From an uncultured Gammaproteobacteria bacterium (GTDB taxonomy: Bacteria; Pseudomonadota; Gammaproteobacteria; Steroidobacterales; XN24): DNA of 39,443 nt. The stretch lies in contig CALDWW010000034.1 of assembly GCA_937924335.1 (NCBI GenBank), positions 1 to 39,443 on the forward strand, written 5' to 3'. The position numbers and the translations under genes are program-made. The first letter of the stretch is position 1; each line of letters opens with the position of its first letter. Under the pieces are notes generated by a model, which was not told the origin of the DNA, did not search any database, and was given only the letters and a program-made list of their open reading frames with translations. Positions 8,208 to 16,434 of this stretch are shown one piece after another.

Positions 8208-9935
8208 ATGGCCACCAAGTTCGTCCTCGCCGACAGCCCGCGCGTGCGTTATGCCACCGGGGCGATGATGTATTTCGCCCAGGGCATCCCGGCCGGCCTG
8301 TTGCACATTGCGCTACCGGCGTGGCTGGCGAGCCAGGGTGTCGGTGCCGGGCAGATCGCTTCCTTCATGGCGGTCATCGTCCTCCCCTGGGCATTCAAGC
8401 TGCTGTCCGGCCCGCTGATGGATCACTACGAGTTCTTGCCTATGGGCCGGCGCCGGCCGTGGGTGCTGGGTGCGCAACTGGGACTGACACTGTCCTTCTT
8501 CGCCCTGATGCTGGTGGAGCGACCGGCGGAGCAGATCGGCCTGTTGATGCTGATCGGGGTCTTCATCAATATCTTCGCCGCCACCCAGGACGTGGCGGTC
8601 GACGGCATGTCGATCGATCTGACGCCGATCGAGGAGCAGGGCCGGCTGAACGCCTCCATGGCCTTCGGCAAGGCGGTCGGGTGGGGCATCTCGTCCGCCG
8701 TGTCGGGCGTGCTGCTGGTCACCGTCGGCCTCGGCGTGACGGCGATAGTCGCGGCGGCCGTGACCGGCATCGTACTGCTGCTGTTTACCCAGGTCCTCGA
8801 GCGCGGGGGCGAACGCGGGCTGCCCTGGAGTGATGGCAAGCCGGCACTGGAGCCGCGACCGGGCAAGTCGCTGGCGGGCGTATTCAAAGGCCTCAACCAG
8901 GTCCTGTGGACACGCGTCAGCCTGATCCTGATGCTGGTCATGGTGTTCGACGGACTGGTGAGCGGCTACGGTCACGCGCTGATGCCGATCGCCGCGATCA
9001 AGCTGTTCGGGTTCACGACACCGCAGTGGTCGAACCTGGTGGCCGTCATGGGACTGGCCGGCGCGGCCGTCGCGCTCGGGCTGGGCCCGCTGATCGATCG
9101 CTTCGGGGCGAAACGCATGCTGTTCCTGACGATCCTGCTGGTCGCGCTGCATGCTTTCCTGCTGGCCAAGACCCAGACCCTCTGGCAGGACACGCTGTAT
9201 GTGAAGGTCATGCTGTCGGTCTGGATCCTCCTGGGGCCGGTGACAATGGTCTGCATGATCGCGCTCGCCATGACTATCTGTTCCAGCGTCAATTCAGCCA
9301 CCCAGTTCGCGATCTACATGTCGCTGGCCAATCTGGGCTCCTCGGCGGGCGCCAAGATCTACGGGATGGTGGCCGAGCAGACCTCCTACACCGAGGCCTA
9401 CATCACGCTCGGCGTCCTGACGCTCGGGCTGCTGGCGGCCCTGTCACTGCACCGCCATCGTCATCGTCATGACGGGGGCAGCGGCAGGGCACAGAAGACG
9501 GCTCCGAGTTATACGGTGGGGATGGCCACCAGCGGGGCCGGCATGTACTGGTCCGGCGCGATGCGCTGCCCCAAGTGCCGTGACGACATGGACCAGGTCG
9601 ACGTAGGCGGCGTCGAAATCGATCGCTGTTCGACCTGCTACGGGCTCTGGTTCGACGCCGGTGAGCTGCAGAAGTTGCGCGATAAAGAGGTGGCCGCGCA
9701 GATCGATATTGGGGATCCGTCGAAAGGGAAAGTGCAGAACACCAATGACCATTATCGCTGTCCACGTTGCGGCGGCCAGATGATCCGCATGGTCGACCAG
9801 AAACAGCCGCACATCTGGTACGAGGAATGCAGTTCCTGCTACGGCTCGTATTTCGACGCCGGCGAATTCACCGATCTGACTACGGTGTCGATCTCGGATT
9901 TCTTCAAGCGGTTCACGGCGCCACAGCGGAAATAG
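8208..9935 (+). CDS. AmpG-like MFS transporter fused to a double zinc ribbon
   Basis: The start at ATG 8208 (MATKFVLADSPRV) gives 575 residues. Residues 1-415 form about 12 membrane helices of an AmpG-like major facilitator; the ATQDVAVDG segment (125-133) matches the conserved ATQD-type motif of that group, and LIDRFGAKR is the repeated MFS loop. A His-rich linker (HRHRHRH) follows. The C-terminal part then carries two zf-TFIIB-like ribbons: CPKC 454-457 with CSTC 474-477, and CPRC 518-521 with CSSC 541-544, each ending in a YG..FDAGE segment. Zinc ribbons of this type normally occur as small separate proteins, so this is a fusion in one uninterrupted frame. Muropeptide or another small substrate is a guess from AmpG. 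A truncated copy of its start lies at 1705-1839. Confidence 0.88.
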   Translation: MATKFVLADSPRVRYATGAMMYFAQGIPAGLLHIALPAWLASQGVGAGQIASFMAVIVLPWAFKLLSGPLMDHYEFLPMGRRRPWVLGAQLGLTLSFFALMLVERPAEQIGLLMLIGVFINIFAATQDVAVDGMSIDLTPIEEQGRLNASMAFGKAVGWGISSAVSGVLLVTVGLGVTAIVAAAVTGIVLLLFTQVLERGGERGLPWSDGKPALEPRPGKSLAGVFKGLNQVLWTRVSLILMLVMVFDGLVSGYGHALMPIAAIKLFGFTTPQWSNLVAVMGLAGAAVALGLGPLIDRFGAKRMLFLTILLVALHAFLLAKTQTLWQDTLYVKVMLSVWILLGPVTMVCMIALAMTICSSVNSATQFAIYMSLANLGSSAGAKIYGMVAEQTSYTEAYITLGVLTLGLLAALSLHRHRHRHDGGSGRAQKTAPSYTVGMATSGAGMYWSGAMRCPKCRDDMDQVDVGGVEIDRCSTCYGLWFDAGELQKLRDKEVAAQIDIGDPSKGKVQNTNDHYRCPRCGGQMIRMVDQKQPHIWYEECSSCYGSYFDAGEFTDLTTVSISDFFKRFTAPQRK

Positions 9936-9977
9936 GGGTCGAACCGCGATTGCCAGCGAGAATCGCGGTTCGACCCC
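9935..9977. terminator. Perfect 17-bp inverted repeat after the MFS gene (family 1)
   Basis: Arms 9935-9951 and 9961-9977 are exact complements with a 9-base loop; the sequence begins at the last base of the TAG stop. The core is GGGGTCGAACCGCGATT. It lies between two convergent genes and could stop transcription in both directions, but there is no long T tract, so a REP-like element is an equally good description. Confidence 0.75.
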
Positions 9978-9998
9978 GATAATTCGATAATTGCTCGC

Positions 9999-12671
9999 TT
10001 ATGCGGCCGGCTCGAACCTGGCCTGAAAGAATCGCAACTGGGCCGGCTCGTAGACGAAGCGCAGTCCCTTGATCTCGTCCCGGCGCTGATACAGTCGGAT
10101 GATGCCCTCGGCGACGCCGCGCATGTGGTCGTTGCTGTAGACCCGACGGGGGATGGTCAGGCGCACCAGCTCCAGCGCGGGGCGGTAATTCTCGCCGGTC
10201 TCGGGGTTGCGGCCCTTGGAGACGATGCCGCGTTCCATGGTCCGCACACCGGTTTCCACGTAGATCTCGGCCGCCAGCGTCTGGGAGGGGAACTGCTCCT
10301 GGTCGACATGCGGCAGGAATCGCCTGGCGTCCAGGAAGATGGCGTGCCCACCGGGGGGGCGCACGATGGGGACGCCGCCGTCGATCAGCATCTGACCCAG
10401 GGCCTTTGTCTGGGCCACGCGTGAGCGGATGTAGCGATCGTTGAGCATCTCTTCCACGCCGCGGGCCATCACCGCCACGTCAGCGGTCGCCAGGCCGCCG
10501 TCGGTGACGTTCCCCTCATACAGGCGCAGCAGGCTGCGCGCCCGGCCCGCCCATTCCGCGTTGTCCCTGAATGCCTGGATGCCGCCGATGTTGATCAGGA
10601 AGTCCTTCTTGCCGCTGACCGTACAGCCGTCGCCGTAAAGCATCATCTCCCGGAGGATGTCGCGGATCTTCACATCGTGGTAACGCGGGTCGCGGCTCTG
10701 GATCATGCGGGCGTTCTCCACGCAACGGGTGGCATCGAAGATCAGCGGGATAGACCGGGCCTGACACCAGGAATAGACGGTTTTCATGTTGTCCATGCTG
10801 GCGGGCTGGCCGCCGGCCATGTTGACGCAATGCTCGAACGAAACGTAGGCGATCTTCTCTGCTCCGTGTTCGTCCACCAGCGTCTGCAGCTTGTCGAGAT
10901 CGATGTTGCCCTTCCAGGGGAAGTCGTTGTCCGGGTCATGGGCCTGGTCGACGATGACGTCGGCGAACACGCCGCCGGCCAGCTCCTGGTGCAGCTTGGT
11001 GGTGGTGAAGTACATGTTGCCCGGCACCAGCTGGCCCGGCTCGATCATGATGCTGGAGAGGATGTGTTCCGCGGCCCGTCCCTGGTGGGTCGGGATGATG
11101 TACTCGTAACCGGTGATCTCCTGAAGATTGGCGACCAGCTTCTGGTAGGCCCCGCTGTTGCCCGTCGTCGCCCGGGTGGCTTCATAGGCGGCCCACTGAT
11201 CGGTGCTCATGGCCGAGGTGCCGGAATCGGTCAGCAGGTCGATGCCCACCTCAGCCGAGCGCAGCAGGAAGGTGTTGTAGCCGGCAGCCCGGATGGCCTC
11301 TTGTCGCTCGAGCCGGCTCAGGGACCCGATGCGCTCGATGGTGTGGATCTCATAAGGGAAGGTGTCGAACTCGAAAGGGTCGAGATCCGCGAACACGCCG
11401 TGATACTCCATCTGATCGCGCCACTCGCCGGCAGCGCTGACCTGCATCGGCAGGATCTTCTCGCGTTGTCTGCAGAGATCGATGATGGCGTCGGCGACCT
11501 GGTCGAGCTGGTCATTGGTCATGGCCAGGCGGGGGATCTGCACCGGCACGTAGTCGTCGCGGCCGACCCGGCCGTGGGCAATCGCCCGGACGCCTGCGGT
11601 CTGGTACAGGGCGGCGGAGAACGAGTCCTGGACGTTGTCCTCGATCTGCGGCAGGAAGCGCCGGGTCTCGATGTAGGCGCCGTCGCAGCCGCGCTCCAAC
11701 GGTACGCCGCCTTCGCGCAGCCTTTGGGTGAAGCGCTCGGTCTGCTGCATGACCCAGTGAACCTCGGCCTCGTCGCACATCTCTGACAGTCCGCGAGCCA
11801 GCATCTCCATGGTGCGGCCGGCCATGCCGCCGTAGGTGTGCAGGCCCTCGTAGACCACCACCTCGTTCATCAGCTTCTCGTAGTCGTCCGGGTCGTCAGT
11901 GGTGAGGATGCCGCCGGTGTTGCACTTGGGATCCTGGGCGCCGTCCACCAGGAAGATGTTGCAGGTCTTGGCGATCTGCATGACGATCTCGGCGATGGAG
12001 CGGGTGGCCCAGCCCGGCTCGTGGCGCTGGATATACCAAGCGTTCTCGATCACCCGTGAGCCGTTGCAGACAAGCCTTACGCCGTGGTGGCGGGTCATCT
12101 CCCGGACCGCGCGCAGGTTGGCGAGGCTGAACGGATGTTGGCCGTCTGCGAAGGCCTGCAGATCGACGATCGACACACTGCCGTTCCCGAGGACCTCGTC
12201 AAGCATCACGATGTCCACGTCACCGGTGAAGATTTTGGCCTCGTGGAAGCGGACGTCGCGGGCCTCGAGCCCGCCTGCCATGAGCACGTCCACCCAGGTG
12301 CGGTGGTTGGTCGCCACCATCGACCCCGGAGTCGTCAGGGTCGCCAGCACCAGTTTTATACTGCCGAGCACGTTGTGGGCCGGACACACGTAGGAATGGC
12401 CGAAGACCGCGCTCACCGCCTGCTGCAGGTGCTCGAAGTTGCGTGCCCCGGCGTAGGCCTCGTCACCCAGGAACTGAGCCGAGAGTTGCTCCTGGCTCAC
12501 GGCGTTCATCGCGTTCGAGCACATGTCGAAGGTGACCTGGGAGGGCAACAGATTGAAGACGTTGAAACGAGCGCCGGCCAGATTCTGCTTGCGCTCGTCG
12601 AGGCTCGGGAAGGGCAGCAGGCGGACGGTCTTGATCTTGTGGGGTTCGTGGGTTTGCTGGTGGGTATTCAT
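9999..12671 (-). CDS. Tandem tyrosine phenol-lyase/tryptophanase-family fusion, first half degenerate
   Basis: The 890-residue protein is about twice the usual 460 residues of PLP-dependent beta-eliminating lyases. Residues about 430-890 form a complete enzyme: FDATR with Asp646 and Arg649, SGKKD with the probable PLP lysine Lys689, and the LVRLTIPRRVY block. Thr556 in YFTTT and Arg814 in TMERG match tyrosine phenol-lyase rather than tryptophanase, which has Asp and Ile there. Residues about 30-415 are a diverged second copy with the same order of motifs: CNGSR (Asn203 replaces the Asp) and DGAQD (Ala245-Gln246 replace Lys-Lys), ending in NTGGI like NIGGI in the active half. The first half therefore cannot form the Schiff base. 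The active half would cleave tyrosine or a related amino acid to phenol, pyruvate and ammonia; the actual substrate is inferred. It is a single gene with a weak ribosome site. Confidence 0.88.
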   Translation of the reverse strand: MNTHQQTHEPHKIKTVRLLPFPSLDERKQNLAGARFNVFNLLPSQVTFDMCSNAMNAVSQEQLSAQFLGDEAYAGARNFEHLQQAVSAVFGHSYVCPAHNVLGSIKLVLATLTTPGSMVATNHRTWVDVLMAGGLEARDVRFHEAKIFTGDVDIVMLDEVLGNGSVSIVDLQAFADGQHPFSLANLRAVREMTRHHGVRLVCNGSRVIENAWYIQRHEPGWATRSIAEIVMQIAKTCNIFLVDGAQDPKCNTGGILTTDDPDDYEKLMNEVVVYEGLHTYGGMAGRTMEMLARGLSEMCDEAEVHWVMQQTERFTQRLREGGVPLERGCDGAYIETRRFLPQIEDNVQDSFSAALYQTAGVRAIAHGRVGRDDYVPVQIPRLAMTNDQLDQVADAIIDLCRQREKILPMQVSAAGEWRDQMEYHGVFADLDPFEFDTFPYEIHTIERIGSLSRLERQEAIRAAGYNTFLLRSAEVGIDLLTDSGTSAMSTDQWAAYEATRATTGNSGAYQKLVANLQEITGYEYIIPTHQGRAAEHILSSIMIEPGQLVPGNMYFTTTKLHQELAGGVFADVIVDQAHDPDNDFPWKGNIDLDKLQTLVDEHGAEKIAYVSFEHCVNMAGGQPASMDNMKTVYSWCQARSIPLIFDATRCVENARMIQSRDPRYHDVKIRDILREMMLYGDGCTVSGKKDFLINIGGIQAFRDNAEWAGRARSLLRLYEGNVTDGGLATADVAVMARGVEEMLNDRYIRSRVAQTKALGQMLIDGGVPIVRPPGGHAIFLDARRFLPHVDQEQFPSQTLAAEIYVETGVRTMERGIVSKGRNPETGENYRPALELVRLTIPRRVYSNDHMRGVAEGIIRLYQRRDEIKGLRFVYEPAQLRFFQARFEPAA

Positions 12672-12789
12672 GATTCTTTTTGGTTTTGGATATCCAAGGG
12701 AAGCGTAGTTGAAATTCGTGCGCCCGGCGCCAGGCAGTCATGCAGCGAAGAGCCAGGCCACAGGCGTAGTTTCGTGGCGAGGAAAGTAT

Positions 12790-12812
12790 GGGGTCCGGGG
12801 CCGAACCGCGAA
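12790..12812. repeat. Family 1 repeat fragment
   Basis: GGGGTCCGGGGCCGAACCGCG followed by AAATT resembles the left arm of the palindromes at 43 and 9935, with an insertion of a few bases. The right arm is missing; the family 2 element begins directly after it. Confidence 0.5.
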
Positions 12813-12818
12813 ATTGTG

Positions 12819-12903
12819 AGGACAGTCCACTTATCTATTCGCCGTCTCTATAGCTGCCCCGCGCAGTACGCCAGGCGGATCATCGAAATAACTGCACTGT
12901 CCC
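12819..12903. repeat. Family 2 element with imperfect terminal inverted repeats
   Basis: AGGACAGTCCACTTA (12819-12833) and TAACTGCACTGTCCC (12889-12903) are imperfect inverted repeats enclosing about 55 bases. The same terminus appears at 14015-14034 and near 155-177. The size and structure fit a very small MITE or a REP-like unit. It encodes nothing. Confidence 0.6.
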
Positions 12904-13100
12904 GCATTGCCGCCGGCGCCCGGCCGGCCAATGCTCGCGGCGATCACGGAGCACGTAATCAGCGCGGTCGGCTCCATAAGAAGATGTCCGGATGAGCGAA
13001 ATCATCGGGCGTAATTGACCGTCACGGAGACAGTCGACCTATTCTATGCGCCATAAGCATACCCCGGTGCCACTCTGTGTGTTTGACCCTGAAGGGTGGA

Positions 13101-13244
13101 TCACAGCCGGTCGATAAAGCTGTCCATGGCGCTCTCCCACGACTCGCGATCATTGATGATGAAATGTCCGTTGAGCCGTGGCTATCGCAAGGCGTTCGAA
13201 TCGACGATCACCGGGCGTTCCGGGTAGGGCATTACGGGGGCCAT
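13101..13244 (-). pseudogene. C-terminal gene remnant, possibly alpha/beta hydrolase-like
   Basis: Minus-strand codons from 13181 to the TGA at 13101-13103 read RLNGHFIINDRESWESAMDS and then FIDRL, which looks like a real protein C terminus (helical end after a GHF motif, as in some hydrolases). An in-frame TAG interrupts the frame at 13182-13184; upstream of it the frame continues only to an ATG at 13244. No larger gene is intact. The family assignment is tentative. Confidence 0.35.
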
Positions 13245-13387
13245 CTAGCCGTCTCCATGCTCGCCTTCTCTGGCGCGCGGCGTGGGCAGTCGATTTGAGT
13301 CGTCTGACCCCCTGACCTGGACGTCCGCGCATTGGCAAACACGTTGCGAAAGCGCATAGTCCAACAGCGTATCGGGGGAGAGCTGGA

Positions 13388-13828
13388 ATGAAGATTGATT
13401 CTCTTGGGCACGTTGTTCTGAAGGTGACCGACCTTGCCCGGTCGGAACAGTTCTATACCGGTGTGCTGGGGATGTCCGTGGTCGCCCGGTATGACGACAA
13501 GGGCTACAAGATGACATTCTTCAGCCTCGGCAAGCACCATGACCTGGCCTTGATGCAGGTGTCCGGCGAACAAGCCACCGGTGGCGACGACGCGGTCGGT
13601 CTGCATCACGTGGCATTCCGAATCGGCGACTCGATGGATCAGCTGATCGAGGCGAAGGCCCACCTGGACGCGGCCGGCGTGGCGTCGAGCCCGACCGACC
13701 ATGACGTCACCAAGTCGCTGTACTTCGACGATCCGGATGGCAACACGCTGGAACTGTACGTGGACGTGTCAGAGGCGTGGCGCAGCGAGCCGCAACGGAT
13801 CGCGACGGTTGAGCCGCTGGAGCTCTGA
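13388..13828 (+). CDS. VOC family protein (glyoxalase/extradiol dioxygenase fold)
   Basis: This 146-residue single VOC module has the expected metal ligands: His8 in LGHVVLKV, His74 in LHHVAFRI and Glu122 in NTLELYVD. DPDGNTLE (115-122) is the hallmark of catechol 2,3-dioxygenase-like and glyoxalase/bleomycin-resistance proteins. GGGGGAG at about 7 bases before the ATG is a good ribosome site. It stands alone between repeat-bearing gaps. The sequence suggests a metal-dependent dioxygenase or isomerase; the substrate is not evident. It is adjacent to the phenol-lyase-like gene, and a role in aromatic compound breakdown is possible, but this is speculation from position only. Confidence 0.88.
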   Translation: MKIDSLGHVVLKVTDLARSEQFYTGVLGMSVVARYDDKGYKMTFFSLGKHHDLALMQVSGEQATGGDDAVGLHHVAFRIGDSMDQLIEAKAHLDAAGVASSPTDHDVTKSLYFDDPDGNTLELYVDVSEAWRSEPQRIATVEPLEL

Positions 13829-14014
13829 GCTCTTCCAACTCGCCGTAGCGCGGTCGTGACCGGGTTGTTTCTTACAGCGTGACCGCGGGTCTGCCTGACT
13901 GGCGAAAGCCGGATGCGCGGATACGTAGCGCGCGACGGCTGCCTCCGCACGTCCCGGAATCGAGGGGAATTTTACGCATCTGCTCCTGTATAAACCTGGT
14001 CGGGCAGTATCAGC

Positions 14015-14034
14015 AATTAAGTGCACTGTCCCCA
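14015..14034. repeat. Family 2 repeat end
   Basis: AATTAAGTGCACTGTCCCC is the clearest single copy of the family 2 terminus. It lies downstream of the cation transporter gene, 30 bases beyond its stop. Confidence 0.55.
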
Positions 14035-14063
14035 TAATCCGCGCCCGGTTTTTACTGACAGCG

Positions 14064-14708
14064 CTACTGTGGAGACGCCGCAAGTGATCGGCGCGACTGC
14101 TTGAGTTCCGCCAGTGCGCCCCTGATGACTCGCCCGGACGATCGCAGCAGCAGGCCGGCCAGTAACGTGCCGACCACGATGTCGGGCCAGCCGGCGCTGA
14201 ATACCCAGACGCCGGCAGCCGCCATGATCACCGACAGGTTCGAGGCGATGTCGTTTCGCGAGCACTCATACACCGAGCTCATGTTGATGTCGTCATGCCG
14301 GTGGCGCCACAGCAGGAACAGGCACAGGCCGTTGGCGGCAAGGCCGGCGATGCTGAACAGGCTCATGATCTCGTAGGACGGCAGCACCGGGTGGATCAGC
14401 CGGTGGATGACCTGGGCGATTACCACGCTGGCGGCGAGGAAGATCAGCCCGCCCTTGAACAGCGCCACGCGCGCCTTGGTCGCGGCGCCCTGGGAGACGG
14501 CGAACAGGCTCAGGCCGTAGGTCAGGGCGTCTCCGAGGTTGTCCAGGCTATCGGAGAGCAGGGCGGTGGACCGACCAAAAATTGCGGCCAGGGCGATGAC
14601 GAGGAACATGATCGCGTTGATCCACAGCACCCGCACCAGCGTGCCACGCTGGCGATCGCGCAGCGCCTCGGCGGCACAGCCGGATTCGCAGCAGGATGTC
14701 ATGTGCAC
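14064..14708 (-). CDS. Short CDF-superfamily cation transporter
   Basis: The protein has 214 residues with about six membrane helices and no C-terminal cytoplasmic domain, as in the short cation transporters of the CDF superfamily. Metal-site motifs are DNLGD in TM2 (Asp56, Asp60) and CSRND in TM5 (Cys149, Asp153); the CSRND form with Cys is recurrent in this subgroup. The N terminus carries a probable metal-binding CCESGC (Cys6, Cys7, Cys11). A His/Asp-rich loop (RHRHDD, 135-140) lies between TM4 and TM5. The start is GTG at 14708 or ATG at 14702, which differ by two residues. It is probably an efflux carrier for Zn, Co or another divalent ion; the ion is inferred. The gene is divergent from the outer-membrane protein gene. 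Confidence 0.86.
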   Translation of the reverse strand: MHMTSCCESGCAAEALRDRQRGTLVRVLWINAIMFLVIALAAIFGRSTALLSDSLDNLGDALTYGLSLFAVSQGAATKARVALFKGGLIFLAASVVIAQVIHRLIHPVLPSYEIMSLFSIAGLAANGLCLFLLWRHRHDDINMSSVYECSRNDIASNLSVIMAAAGVWVFSAGWPDIVVGTLLAGLLLRSSGRVIRGALAELKQSRRSLAASPQ

Positions 14709-14929
14709 TTCGGTGCAGCCGGGTACATGGACCCATTCTTGCCGATTTCAGGGGTTTCGACAAAGGCGTTGGGTTGCGCTTGCGTCCGCGGCGCGGTCGA
14801 TGACCCTCCGACACCGGGCGATTTCCTGGTACCGGCCAATGGTTCGCGGAAAGCACTACCGGCGCCGTGTTAGCATCCCCGCGGATGCTAGAGCCCGCGA
14901 CGCAACATTTCCCGGTAACGCCTGCCGCC

Positions 14930-16147
14930 ATGCGTGTCGCCGGGAACAGCGCCGTGCTCCGGCCGCTGACCCATCTCCTGCTGTTGCTGGGCTCGCTGAT
15001 CACGGCACCAGCACTCGCCTGGGACCTGAGTGAAGATGGCGGCCGGCTCGGGGCCGACCCGGCGACCGCGGAAGACCCGGTCGGAGAGCGCGACCCCAGT
15101 GTTGAGCGCGAGGACGGCGCCGCCGAGGCATCTGCGGCATCCAAGAGTCCCGATCCGGCTGAAGAGACTATCCACCCGGAAGTACCGGAAGATCTCGATC
15201 ACCCCCATCACAAACCCAATGGCTTCCAGCGGGCCATGGACATGATCCACACAGGGATCTCGGCCGGCGTCGAGGGGTCCGCCAAGCGGGTGGACTCGTT
15301 CTTCGCCGACGATCGCTACTACACGGACGCCACCGACACGTATGTCCGCGTCAGCGGGGAGACCACCTTCGAGGGTGGCGAGGACAACAAGTCGCAGGCT
15401 CGGGTGCGGGCGCGGTTCGACTTGCCGGGCACCCGCGAACGCCTGCGCCTGTTCGTGGAAGGCGGAAATCCAGACGAAGTGGAGAGCGAGTCGGCGGACT
15501 CCATCCCGGAGGCGCTGGATGATAACGATTACAATATCGGCCTCGAGACGCAGATCCGCCACACTGGCAAGTGGGATCTGCGTCCTGGTCTTGGCGTCAA
15601 GGCGTCGAGTTCGCCGGATGCGTTCGTGAGGCTGCGCGCCGTCCGCTACCAGCGGCTGGATGGCTGGCTGATGCGCTTCGCCACCGGCGTGTCCGAGTTC
15701 GTCGACGACGGCACCGAAGTGGGTGCGCGGCTGGATTTCGACCGCAAGATCAATCCGAACTGGTTGTTCCGCTCCACCAGCCGTGCCCGTTACCTGGACA
15801 GCAAGGACCGGACAGAGGCATTGCAGCAGTTCTCTGCCTTCCAGAAGGTCAACGACCGCGTCGGCTTCGCTTACGATATCGGCGTGCGGGGCGACGATGA
15901 TCCCGACTGGGAGGTGGACCAGTATTACACCCAGGTCCGCTCCCGTTTCCGGGTCTATAAGAAGTGGTTATTCGTGGAGCTGAAGCCGCAGATCGTGTTC
16001 CGTGAAGAGGATGGTTACGACCCGAGCTTCCTGTTCTCGCTCAGGCTCGACGTGATCTTCGGTGAGCGCTATCGGGAGGGCCGTCGCCAGACGCCGCGGC
16101 CGGCTGCCATCGAGGACTCTCCGGCCTCTTTTCTACCAGGGCCCTGA
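14930..16147 (+). CDS. Putative outer-membrane beta-barrel protein of unknown function
   Basis: The ATG at 14930 gives 405 residues with a signal peptide (THLLLLLGSLITAPALA, cleaved before WDLSEDGG). An acidic, low-complexity segment follows, then a His-rich HPHHKP stretch. From about residue 115 to the end, alternating hydrophobic and polar strands with frequent aromatic residues (for example YVRVSGETTFEGG and WLMRFATGVSEF) look like a transmembrane beta-barrel. An earlier in-frame ATG at 14867 or 14885 would put residues before the signal, so it is less likely. I do not recognise a named family. The last residues after FGERYREG are proline-rich and less barrel-like. Confidence 0.75.
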   Translation: MRVAGNSAVLRPLTHLLLLLGSLITAPALAWDLSEDGGRLGADPATAEDPVGERDPSVEREDGAAEASAASKSPDPAEETIHPEVPEDLDHPHHKPNGFQRAMDMIHTGISAGVEGSAKRVDSFFADDRYYTDATDTYVRVSGETTFEGGEDNKSQARVRARFDLPGTRERLRLFVEGGNPDEVESESADSIPEALDDNDYNIGLETQIRHTGKWDLRPGLGVKASSSPDAFVRLRAVRYQRLDGWLMRFATGVSEFVDDGTEVGARLDFDRKINPNWLFRSTSRARYLDSKDRTEALQQFSAFQKVNDRVGFAYDIGVRGDDDPDWEVDQYYTQVRSRFRVYKKWLFVELKPQIVFREEDGYDPSFLFSLRLDVIFGERYREGRRQTPRPAAIEDSPASFLPGP

Positions 16148-16176
16148 AGCGAGGCGTGTCGCGCATGCGGTAGCGA

Positions 16177-16434
16177 TTACTCCTTGGACTGATCCATCAG
16201 GGCTTTCTGCAGCCGCAGACCTTTTTTACGCTGCGCATGGACCAGCGCCAGTTTCTTCTCCAGCCCCGCTCTTTCATCCTGGTCGGTCTCGTCCACCAGC
16301 CGCGCCTGGAGCTTCTTTTCGTGATCACTCAGCTTTCTTAGCACCTGCTTGAGGTACTTCTTCTTCTCCTTGCGATCGCGCTCGTCCGAGTCGAGATAGG
16401 ACTCCGCCTTCCTGATCAGTTTCTTGATCTTCAC
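16177..16434 (-). CDS. Small charged coiled-coil protein
   Basis: The 85-residue protein is very rich in Lys, Glu, Asp and Arg, with heptad-like spacing of Leu (for example KKYLKQVLRKLSDHEKKL). It has no signal or membrane segment, so it is probably cytoplasmic. Its ATG overlaps the stop of the Na/Pi cotransporter gene by 4 bases (ATGA), which argues that it is a real coupled gene. A role as a partner or regulator of the cotransporter is inferred from position only. Confidence 0.75.
   Translation of the reverse strand: MKIKKLIRKAESYLDSDERDRKEKKKYLKQVLRKLSDHEKKLQARLVDETDQDERAGLEKKLALVHAQRKKGLRLQKALMDQSKE

Larger units (their letters stand above)
12672..13387. other. Long intergenic region with repeats and a gene remnant
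   Basis: This 716-base gap holds a family 1 fragment at 12790-12812, a family 2 element at 12819-12903 and a minus-strand reading-frame remnant at 13101-13244. It also must contain the promoters of the lyase-like gene (minus) and of the VOC gene (plus). No intact gene is supported. Confidence 0.6.

Noticed and set aside
10677..11786. Long plus-strand frame of 369 codons opposite the lyase fusion gene
   Set aside because: It is the antisense shadow of a high-GC gene. The minus-strand frame has clear motifs over the whole length and the shadow shows no family pattern.
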